Of a stretch of 5,409 nt of DNA, positions 1 to 5,319 are shown one piece after another. The notes under the pieces were generated by a model, which saw only the letters and a list, made by a program, of their open reading frames with translations, searched no databases and was not told the origin of the DNA. Made by a program: the position numbers and the translations under genes. How positions within the stretch are numbered: the first letter of the stretch is position 1; each line of letters begins with the position of its first letter. The stretch is from RUG754 sp041856085 (GTDB taxonomy: Bacteria; Bacillota; Clostridia; Peptostreptococcales; Anaerovoracaceae), in NCBI GenBank assembly GCA_041856085.1, contig JBHAFL010000013.1:1-5409 (forward strand), given 5' to 3'.

Positions 1-1
1 A

Positions 2-454
2 ATAGAGCACAGGGCGCTGAACGAATTCGTCATAAGGGGACAGGGGACGCACCCGATACATCTAAACATATCTGTAAACCGGAGCTTTATAGAAAAATTC
101 TCGGGCGACGGCATAATAGTATCCACGCCGGCAGGCTCTACCGCATATAATTACTCGCTTGGAGGAGCTCTTGTCGACCCGAGGCTGAATCTGCTTCAGG
201 TAGCACCTATGGCTCCGATGAACAATACCGCGTACAGGTCGCTGACCTCGAGTATCCTGCTTCCGTCAAAGGACAGGCTGATAATAGAGCCTGTCGACGA
301 GAAGAGCTCGAATATGGCGGTTCTGTTCGACGGAATGGAGGAAAGCTATAAGGGAATTAAGTCTATAACGCTGAACCTTTCACGGAGAAAGATTAACCTG
401 ATAAGATATGGTGAAATATCGTTTTGGGATAAGGTAAAAACAAAATTTCTGTAA
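2..454 (+). CDS. nadK: NAD kinase, C-terminal part (5' end outside window)
   Basis: NAD kinase phosphorylates NAD+ to NADP+ in the cytoplasm, using ATP or polyphosphate, and is the only route to NADP. The frame is open from base 2, giving the last 150 residues before a TAA stop; the N-terminal half with the GGDGT motif lies upstream of the window. Visible family signatures are ALNEFVI (fragment residues 5-11) and, at about 35-55, GDGIIVSTPAGSTAY followed by a Ser-Leu-Gly-Gly turn. This glycine-rich segment is the conserved NAD-binding and catalytic region of the family. After it come the usual beta-strand-rich C-terminal segments ending at SFWDKVKTKFL. The stop overlaps the start of the pseudouridine synthase gene by one base, so the two are cotranscribed. 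In many Clostridia nadK is followed by argR and recN; here it is not. The family call is firm; only the start is unseen. Confidence 0.95.
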   Translation: MEHRALNEFVIRGQGTHPIHLNISVNRSFIEKFSGDGIIVSTPAGSTAYNYSLGGALVDPRLNLLQVAPMAPMNNTAYRSLTSSILLPSKDRLIIEPVDEKSSNMAVLFDGMEESYKGIKSITLNLSRRKINLIRYGEISFWDKVKTKFL

Positions 455-456
455 TG
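452..456 (+). promoter_or_regulatory. TAATG stop-start overlap (translational coupling)
   Basis: The nadK stop codon TAA (452-454) and the ATG of the next gene (454-456) share the A. No good Shine-Dalgarno sequence lies at normal spacing; the nearest purine run, AAGG, is more than 15 bases upstream. Translation of the pseudouridine synthase therefore probably depends on termination-reinitiation by ribosomes leaving nadK. This is an inference from the layout. Confidence 0.7.
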
Positions 457-1524
457 TCAAACTATATTTACAAGGCAAAAAAAGAAGACGAGGGAATGAC
501 GATAAAGGCGGTCGTTAAAAAACGATTCGCCTTTTCTTCGCGGCTCTTCACTAAGATAAAAAATCAGGAGCTCATATATCTGAACGGTGAGAAAACTGCG
601 GGCTGGCTTGAGGTTAAAGACGGCGACGTGATAAGCATAAGGCTGCCGGAGGAGAGTTCGGACTTTATCCCTGAAGATATTCCTATAGACGTAGTCTACG
701 AGGACGGCGATATCCTCGTTATAAACAAGAGCGCGGGCTATGCGGTGCACCCGACTAAGGGCAAGCCGAGCGGCACGATAGCAAACGGCCTTATGAAAAA
801 GCTGTCGGACGAGGGGAAGTCATATAAGATAAGATTCGTCAATCGCCTTGATATGAACACCTCGGGACTCCTTATTATAGCAAAAAATCCGCACGCTCAG
901 GATAACCTTGCCAAGCAGATGCAGCGTAATGAAGTATCAAAAAAATACCTTGCCGTCGTAGAGGGCATAATGACGGGCGAGGGCTGTATTGACAGCCCTA
1001 TAGGAAGACCCGACAAGCGCGAGGTTGAGAGATGGATACTCGCCGAAAAAGACGGGGGACAAGCCTCGGTTACGCATTATAGCGTAATAGATAATTTCGA
1101 ATACAGACATAAACTTAAGTGGGGATATGAGGAGAAGATAATCGAGGGCTACAGCCTGTGTGAACTCAGGCTCGAGACAGGCAGAACACATCAGATAAGA
1201 GTACATCTGGCTTCAATCGGACATCCCGTCGCGGGTGACCATCTTTATTACCGCGGCGACCCTTTCGAATACAGAAGACTCTATGGAGACGACAGACCGC
1301 CGCTTACGGGGGACAGGGCTTCGAGGATGGAGCCGGGCTCCGAAATCGTATCGGATATAATAAAAAGACAAGCGCTTCATGCATACAAGCTCGAGTTTTC
1401 ACATCCGGCTACGGGCGAGAGGCTGAGTTTAACGGCTGAGCTCCCGAAAGATATGAAAAAGGCGCTCGAAGCTATTGGTTATACCGGAGAGTATAAAAAA
1501 GCGTTTACAAAAATATACCGATGA
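454..1524 (+). CDS. RluA-family pseudouridine synthase with N-terminal S4 domain
   Basis: Enzymes of this family isomerise specific uridines in rRNA or tRNA to pseudouridine. The 356-residue product has an S4-like RNA-binding domain at about residues 14-63, then the catalytic domain. Motif I at 72-110 includes YEDGDILVINKSAG. The motif II loop is VNRLDMNTSG (129-138), with Asp133 as the expected catalytic aspartate and Asn130 where many members have His. Motif III is ETGRTHQIRVHLASIGHP (241-258), followed by GDHLYY, and the C-terminal strand is QALHAYKLEFSHP (306-318). Two stretches are less typical: a charged insert at about 212-233 and a loop at about 266-303, the latter in a place where RluD also has a long linker. 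The S4 domain and order resemble the RluD/YlyB branch, but the target uridine cannot be read from the sequence, so no symbol is given. The start is fixed by the one-base overlap with nadK. A convergent pepF lies downstream. Confidence 0.93.
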   Translation: MSNYIYKAKKEDEGMTIKAVVKKRFAFSSRLFTKIKNQELIYLNGEKTAGWLEVKDGDVISIRLPEESSDFIPEDIPIDVVYEDGDILVINKSAGYAVHPTKGKPSGTIANGLMKKLSDEGKSYKIRFVNRLDMNTSGLLIIAKNPHAQDNLAKQMQRNEVSKKYLAVVEGIMTGEGCIDSPIGRPDKREVERWILAEKDGGQASVTHYSVIDNFEYRHKLKWGYEEKIIEGYSLCELRLETGRTHQIRVHLASIGHPVAGDHLYYRGDPFEYRRLYGDDRPPLTGDRASRMEPGSEIVSDIIKRQALHAYKLEFSHPATGERLSLTAELPKDMKKALEAIGYTGEYKKAFTKIYR

Positions 1525-1550
1525 GCAATGCTCCTAAAACGATTTTAGCA
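1523..1550. terminator. Possible weak bidirectional hairpin between convergent genes
   Basis: The 62-bp gap between the pseudouridine synthase stop and the pepF stop holds two small inverted repeats. One is GAGC-AAT-GCTC (1525-1526 region, 1523-1533), and the other is CTAAAA-CGA-TTTTAG (1534-1548), a perfect 6-bp stem with a 3-base loop. Flanking TGCT (1529-1532) and AGCA (1547-1550) could lengthen the second stem with a bulge. The stem is AT-rich and no clear U-tract follows it on either strand, so this is a poor intrinsic terminator. It is listed because convergent genes normally need termination here and nothing better is visible. Confidence 0.25.
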
Positions 1551-1586
1551 CTATGGCGGATAATAAGAGCAGCGGCAGTTAAGCGC

Positions 1587-3389
1587 CTAAATAAGCTCGC
1601 AAAGCTCGTCGACGAGCGACGAGAATGTTTCAAGAGCCGCTCTTACCGGTTCGGGTTTACTCATATCTACGCCGGCTATCTTAAGGGTTTCGACCGCATA
1701 ATCGCTCGAGCCCGCGCCGAGAAAGCGGATATAGTCATTAACGGCGGCGCTTCCCTCAGAAGCTATCCTACCGGCGATAGCTGTAGCTGCCGAATATCCC
1801 GTGGCATATTGGTATACATAAAAATCATTATAGAAATGCGGGATTCTCGACCATTCATAGCGTATGTATTCATCTTTTTCGATTACGGAACCGTGATATT
1901 CCGAATTAAGTCTCTCGTAGGTATCGCAGAGCCATTCGGAGGTAAGCGTACCGCCGTTTTCAACTTCACTGTGAGCGAGGTTCTCGAACTCCGCGAACAT
2001 AGTCTGCCTGAACACCGTGGCTCTGAACTGCTCGAGCAGGTCATTGATGAGATATTTTCGCATTTCGGGGTCTTTCTCTTCCTTTAACAGGTACTTAATG
2101 AGAAGAACCTCGTTAACCGTGGAAGCAACCTCGGCGGTAAAAATGGAATAATCGCCGTAAATATAAGGTTGTGTTTTTCTGGTGTAATAGGAGTTCATGG
2201 AGTGACCCATCTCGTGAGCGAGAGTGAATACGTCGGTGAGAGTGCCGCTGTAGTTTAGCATTACGAACGGTTTTGAAAGATATGAACCGAAAGAATATGC
2301 CCCCGAGGTCTTACCCTCATTTTCATATACGTCAACCCAATTGCCGTCCGCGGTTCCCTCGGTGAACACATCTATATATTCTTCCCCTAAAACGGACAGA
2401 CCGCGCTTGCAGATTTCGACCGCCTCTGAATACTCAATATCTTTTTTAGGGATATCAACGAGAGGGACATAGACATCGTACATTTTTAGCGAGTCGACAC
2501 CGAGGATTCTCTTCCTGAGGTTGAGATACTTATGTAAGGCGGGCAGGAATTCATGAACTACCGTAATTAAATTATCGTAAACCTGCTCGTCTATATTGTT
2601 GGCTCCGAGCGCGTGAGCTCTTGCGGAGGAATAATTCCTGAGCCTTGCATTGGTGCAGGCCTTTTTGACGCTGTAATTGTAGTTCGTGGCGAGAGTATTG
2701 ATGAGACTCTTATACTCCTCATATATATTGGTGAAAGCATTTTTTCTGACTTCTCTGTCTCGGCACTGCATAAATGATATGTAGTTTCCGTGCGTAACGG
2801 GAGTGATGTTGCCGTTCTCGTCTTTAATTTCACCGAAGTTCAGCTCCGCATTGTTTAACATCTTGAAGATATCTTTTGTGGCGGCTGTAACCTCGGACAT
2901 CTGAGCCATAATGTTTTCTTCTTTTTCGGAGAGTATATGGGCTTTTTCTCTCATTATATCCTCAATTGCGAACCCATACAGACCGAGGTCGGGGTTTTTT
3001 GCGAGCCATGACTTCAGTTTGTCTTCGTCCGCCTCAAGAAGCTCCGGAAGAAAAAATGCGGTATTCGCCATTATTTTTGAGACGGCGGAGCCCGCCTTAT
3101 CGTCCATCTCGACGTATTTTGTAATCCTGTTATCCTCGTCTTTTTTCTGATGGGCATAGATCATACAGTGCTCGATTTTGCAGTGAATTTCGTCTTTCAT
3201 TTTTAGCGCCTCAAGCAGGGTATCGGGAGATTCGGTCAGTCTTCCCCTGAAGCGCACCGCGAATGATTCGGATTCCGATATGCACCAATCTATATCCTTA
3301 TACCAGTCGTTCTCATCCGGAAACATGGATTCGATATTCCACTTGTATTTAGCGGGAATATCACTTCTGTTTTTTAGCTTTTCAGACAT
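1587..3389 (-). CDS. pepF: Oligoendopeptidase F, M3-family zinc metallopeptidase
   Basis: Cytoplasmic zinc peptidase that cleaves short oligopeptides, commonly in peptide turnover or nutrition. The 600-residue length matches the PepF family (about 600). The N-terminal helical half (about 1-200) opens with the family-typical IPAKYKWNIESMFP (11-24). The catalytic M3 domain follows, with TSGAYSFGSY (361-370) just before the active site. The zinc motif is HEMGH at 392-396: His392 and His396 bind zinc and Glu393 is the catalytic base. Glu420 in FTAEVASTVNE is the likely third zinc ligand. The substrate-binding segment IPHFYNDFYVYQYATG (516-531) carries the conserved His and Tyr residues. I chose the ATG at 3389 because GGAGG lies five bases upstream on this strand and homologues start near here. 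An in-frame ATG at 3440 would add 17 residues but has no such site and would run through the promoter region. No signal peptide. Convergent with the left block, divergent from the right block. Confidence 0.96.
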   Translation of the reverse strand: MSEKLKNRSDIPAKYKWNIESMFPDENDWYKDIDWCISESESFAVRFRGRLTESPDTLLEALKMKDEIHCKIEHCMIYAHQKKDEDNRITKYVEMDDKAGSAVSKIMANTAFFLPELLEADEDKLKSWLAKNPDLGLYGFAIEDIMREKAHILSEKEENIMAQMSEVTAATKDIFKMLNNAELNFGEIKDENGNITPVTHGNYISFMQCRDREVRKNAFTNIYEEYKSLINTLATNYNYSVKKACTNARLRNYSSARAHALGANNIDEQVYDNLITVVHEFLPALHKYLNLRKRILGVDSLKMYDVYVPLVDIPKKDIEYSEAVEICKRGLSVLGEEYIDVFTEGTADGNWVDVYENEGKTSGAYSFGSYLSKPFVMLNYSGTLTDVFTLAHEMGHSMNSYYTRKTQPYIYGDYSIFTAEVASTVNEVLLIKYLLKEEKDPEMRKYLINDLLEQFRATVFRQTMFAEFENLAHSEVENGGTLTSEWLCDTYERLNSEYHGSVIEKDEYIRYEWSRIPHFYNDFYVYQYATGYSAATAIAGRIASEGSAAVNDYIRFLGAGSSDYAVETLKIAGVDMSKPEPVRAALETFSSLVDELCELI

Positions 3390-3393
3390 AATT

Positions 3394-3399
3394 GCCTCC
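3394..3399 (-). promoter_or_regulatory. pepF ribosome binding site, decides the start
   Basis: Read on the minus strand this is GGAGGC, with five bases between GGAGG and the ATG at 3389-3387. Its strength and spacing favour the 600-residue reading of PepF over longer in-frame alternatives at 3440 and at 3401. Confidence 0.85.
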
Positions 3400-3423
3400 A
3401 TACATTTTTTGTGATAGAATTGA

Positions 3424-3432
3424 TGTGATAAT
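3424..3432 (+). promoter_or_regulatory. Candidate extended -10 promoter for the right-hand block
   Basis: TGTGATAAT has the TGn extension and a -10 that differs from TATAAT at one base. No good -35 lies at 16-18 bases (only a T-run near 3405-3410), which is tolerable for extended -10 promoters. The start point would be near 3439, just before the GAGGGGA ribosome binding site at 3446-3452. It overlaps the candidate pepF -10, so the two directions may compete. Confidence 0.4.
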
Positions 3433-3459
3433 TGTAACATAACGCGAGGGGAATATAAA
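3431..3459 (-). promoter_or_regulatory. Candidate sigma-A-type promoter for pepF
   Basis: On the minus strand TTTATA (3459-3454) is followed after 17 bases by TACAAT (3436-3431), a reasonable -10 with a weak -35. Transcription would begin near 3424, leaving a leader of about 35 nt before the pepF ATG that contains the GGAGG. The -35 overlaps the start region of the divergent gene. This rests on motif matching only. Confidence 0.35.
3446..3452 (+). promoter_or_regulatory. Ribosome binding site supporting a GTG start
   Basis: GAGGGGA lies seven bases before the GTG at 3460-3462. No ATG in frame is close by, so this site is the main reason for accepting a GTG start for the 188-residue protein. 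Confidence 0.75.
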
Positions 3460-4026
3460 GTGGAAAGAAAAGAGTTATATGAATTGATAGATATCGAGAG
3501 CGCGGCGGATTTCAGTTATTTTGAAAACCTGGCGGCTCTCATTGAGTGCGATGAAGAACTTGAATATGAGGACGTAGCGGAGCTTATCGCGTCAGCGGAT
3601 ATGCTTAAGTTGGCCGAGCTTCTTGACGACTATTTCGAAGAGATAACGGAGTATATTCCCGCCGCGGAGACGGAGGTATTCACCGTGTTTGAGAATATCA
3701 GGCACAGCCTCGTCGGTATGGCAAGAAACGCGACAGATGAGTCGATTACGGCGAGGCTCGCCGAGGAGATAGAGAGATTCAGGCGCTGGTACTCGATTGA
3801 CAGCAGAGTATATGTGAAACAGGGCGGCGAATCCGTCGCAAGAATCCATACTCTTAGGGATGCTATATTGATTTCAAGGCTCGAACGCATAGACGGGAGC
3901 ACGAACGAGTACGATTTCACAGAGACGCGGGAATATGAGCTCGAAGAATATATAATGAGTTTTGCCGATATGCTCGCGCTTGCGGAGGGGGAAGCCGAAT
4001 ATGATGAAGACAGCGACGGGCTTTAA
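3460..4026 (+). CDS. Acidic conserved-looking protein of unknown function, 188 aa
   Basis: I do not recognise a named family, though the sequence resembles uncharacterised proteins I associate with Clostridia. The product is strongly acidic: about 50 Asp/Glu against 16 Lys/Arg, net charge near -34. It looks mostly helical, with no signal peptide, no membrane segment and a single Cys (30), so a soluble cytoplasmic protein is likely. The features that look most constrained are YFENLAALIE (20-29), the basic-aromatic block RFRRWYSID (106-114) with a short beta-like stretch after it (116-120), LRDAILISRLE (132-142), and the tyrosine-rich YDFTETREYELEEYIMSFADML (151-172, described by position). The last ten residues are an acidic tail. 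Start is GTG with a GAGGGGA site. It is the first gene of the right-hand block, divergent from pepF, and probably cotranscribed with murI. Acidic charge could suit binding a basic partner, but nothing here identifies one. Confidence 0.85.
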   Translation: MERKELYELIDIESAADFSYFENLAALIECDEELEYEDVAELIASADMLKLAELLDDYFEEITEYIPAAETEVFTVFENIRHSLVGMARNATDESITARLAEEIERFRRWYSIDSRVYVKQGGESVARIHTLRDAILISRLERIDGSTNEYDFTETREYELEEYIMSFADMLALAEGEAEYDEDSDGL

Positions 4027-4195
4027 GCGAAAATAGAGAAAAAGATGTTTAACGCTAACTGATAACATAGGCTATATGCAAGCGGCGGGCTTTAGAGCGT
4101 TTCGTGAAGATAAGGAGCCGGCTGCAGCCCGTTTCTTGAAGAACGGATGTAATACTATACAGGTCTGTGAGGGATTTAAGAAAGTTGTGATACTT
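4027..4195 (+). other. Spacer/leader before murI with possible stem; may instead encode an N-terminal extension
   Basis: This 169-nt stretch separates the acidic-protein gene from the likely murI start. From 4076 it is open in the murI frame, so it could add 40 residues to MurI. However, those residues do not resemble the family, and its codons (two CGT, two TGT, a TTG) look less like the neighbouring genes. A 6-bp stem is possible between CGGGCT (4086-4091) and AGCCCG (4126-4131), with 34 bases of loop, followed by TTTCTT. Inside the 3' half is the palindrome GGCTGCAGCC (4120-4129). That could be an attenuator-like or processing structure, or chance. The motif AGGCTAT-nn-GCAAG (4069-4082) recurs before the 74-residue gene. 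No known riboswitch or T-box signature is seen. Confidence 0.4.
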
Positions 4196-5032
4196 ATGGA
4201 AAGTGATAAAAATATCAGCGAAAAAAAAGACGCTGCCGGAGTCAATTCAGATAAAAAGAGCCGCCCGATAGGATTCATGGACTCAGGCGTCGGCGGGCTT
4301 TCGGTGCTGAAAGAGGCAGTAAGAATACTCCCCAATGAGGACTTCATATACTACGGCGATTCTAAGAATGCCCCCTACGGCAACAAGTCGAAGCAGGAGA
4401 TAAAGAGACTGACCTTCGAGGCGGTAGAGCACCTGCGTCAAAAGAATGTTAAGGCTCTTGTCGTGGCATGCAATACAGCGACCGCTGCGGCAATCAGGGC
4501 GCTCAGATTAAAATATAACGACATTCCTATAATCGGGATTGAGCCGGCGGTGAAGCCGGCTGTAATATGCAGCCGGGGCGGCAGGATAATCGTTATGGCG
4601 ACAGCTATGACGGTCAGACAGCCGAGATTCAAAAAACTCATAGATACCTATAAGGACGAAGCGGATATAGTGCCGCTTGCCTGCGAGGGACTGATGGAGT
4701 TCGTAGAATACGGCAACTTCGACAGCAATATATTGAACGGATATCTGCAGAAGAATCTTTGGCCTCTGCTCAGTGAAAACACCGAGTCAATTGTGCTCGG
4801 CTGTACGCATTATCCGTTTCTGATACCGCAGATCAGGGAGTTCCTCGGCAGCAGGGACATAATGCTGATAGACGGCTCCAAAGGGACGTCGTCGCAGCTA
4901 AAAAGGCGACTGAAAGAAGAGGGACTCCTAAGAGAGGGAAACTGTAAGGGCAGAATAACAATCGAAAACTCTTCGGAGAATCCCTTTATGACGGAGCTTT
5001 CGGAGAGACTTCTAAATATGGAAATTGATTAA
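4196..5032 (+). CDS. murI: Glutamate racemase
   Basis: MurI interconverts L- and D-glutamate without a cofactor, supplying D-Glu for the peptidoglycan stem peptide. Read from 4196 it has 278 residues, close to the usual 260-280. Signatures in order: PIGFMDSGVGGLSV (24-37), with Asp29 and Ser30 of the active site; YYGDSKNAPYG (52-62); VACNTATAAA (90-99), with catalytic Cys92; GIEPAVKPA (114-122); and LGCTHYPFL (201-209), with the second catalytic Cys203 and His205. Both cysteines and the aspartate are present, so it should be active. The N-terminal 20 residues are polar and poorly conserved. The start is uncertain. ATG 4196 gives the best length but only a weak upstream AAGAAAG. GTG 4187, with GAGGGA (4169-4174) 12 bases before it, would add three residues, and ATG 4076 would add 40. 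It lies downstream of the acidic protein and upstream of the 74-residue gene, all on one strand. Confidence 0.95.
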   Translation: MESDKNISEKKDAAGVNSDKKSRPIGFMDSGVGGLSVLKEAVRILPNEDFIYYGDSKNAPYGNKSKQEIKRLTFEAVEHLRQKNVKALVVACNTATAAAIRALRLKYNDIPIIGIEPAVKPAVICSRGGRIIVMATAMTVRQPRFKKLIDTYKDEADIVPLACEGLMEFVEYGNFDSNILNGYLQKNLWPLLSENTESIVLGCTHYPFLIPQIREFLGSRDIMLIDGSKGTSSQLKRRLKEEGLLREGNCKGRITIENSSENPFMTELSERLLNMEID

Positions 5033-5051
5033 AAAATAAACGCCGTTAAGC

Positions 5052-5087
5052 ATTAAACAGGCTATGAGCAAGGCTATTAAACAGGTA
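5052..5087 (+). repeat. Three imperfect 12-nt tandem repeats upstream of the 74-aa gene
   Basis: The units are ATTAAACAGGCT (5052-5063), ATGAGCAAGGCT (5064-5075) and ATTAAACAGGTA (5076-5087). Units 1 and 3 agree at 10 of 12 positions, and units 1 and 2 at 8 of 12. ATTAAA appears once more at 5089. The array fills most of the 62-bp gap between the murI stop and the ATG at 5095, and the AGG of the third unit is the only candidate ribosome binding site for that gene. It may be a local duplication, an operator, or a translation-related element. Confidence 0.55.
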
Positions 5088-5094
5088 TATTAAA

Positions 5095-5319
5095 ATGACA
5101 TTCATACAGGAGTTTTTTAGAATTTATGATAGAGCTATAAGCGGGGGAATATGCTCGTTCACTCAGACCGGTATCACTAAAGACGATTTCACGAGATTGT
5201 GCACAGATTCGGAGTTCGCGCTCAGCGAGGAAGCCGTCAGGAGAGCCTGCCTCGCTATGGAGGCGAACGGAGATGAGACGGAATTACTCGTAAGGCTCGC
5301 GAGGGGGGAAAGCAGGTGA
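5095..5319 (+). CDS. Small protein of unknown function, 74 aa, upstream of tmcAL
   Basis: I do not recognise this protein. It is 74 residues, begins MTFIQEFFRIYDRAISGG, and looks like three or four helices with turns. The recognisable pieces are an amphipathic aromatic helix (1-14), a central GITKDDFTRLCTD (26-38), and a C-terminal helix with ETELLVRLARGESR (61-74). It has three Cys at 20, 36 and 52, exactly 16 residues apart. There is no signal peptide or membrane segment. The ATG at 5095 has only a weak AGG nine bases upstream. The reading frame is supported by its position in the same-strand series and by its TGA, which lies within a GTGA overlap with the start of tmcAL, an arrangement typical of real coupled genes. 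The overlap suggests the two products are made in related amounts and might work together, but no function can be read from the sequence. Confidence 0.75.
   Translation: MTFIQEFFRIYDRAISGGICSFTQTGITKDDFTRLCTDSEFALSEEAVRRACLAMEANGDETELLVRLARGESR
5301..5319 (+). promoter_or_regulatory. tmcAL ribosome binding site and GTGA overlap
   Basis: GAGGGGGG (5301-5308) sits seven bases before GTG 5316-5318, which overlaps the TGA (5317-5319) of the 74-residue gene. The strong site lies within the upstream coding sequence. It settles a GTG start for tmcAL and makes translational coupling likely. Confidence 0.85.

Noticed and set aside
1604..1617. Perfect 14-bp palindrome GCTCGTCGACGAGC
   Set aside because: It lies within the last codons of pepF (around Val-Asp-Glu-Leu). 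Common GAC/GAG/CTC codons generate such palindromes easily, and there is no T-tract to make a terminator.
1521..2087. A 188-codon open frame on the + strand starting with ATG that overlaps the pseudouridine synthase stop
   Set aside because: It runs antisense through the conserved C-terminal half of pepF, has no family signature, and its openness follows from the codon pattern of pepF.
3390..3440. Longer pepF starting at an ATG at 3440 (17 extra residues) or at 3401
   Set aside because: The strong GGAGG at the proper distance points to 3389, and the longer versions would cover the divergent promoter region with residues unlike the family.
4072..4347. Minus-strand open frames over the murI 5' region and over the acidic-protein gene
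   Set aside because: They are antisense to well-supported genes, lack ribosome binding sites, and have low-complexity Ser/Leu-rich translations typical of reversed coding sequence.
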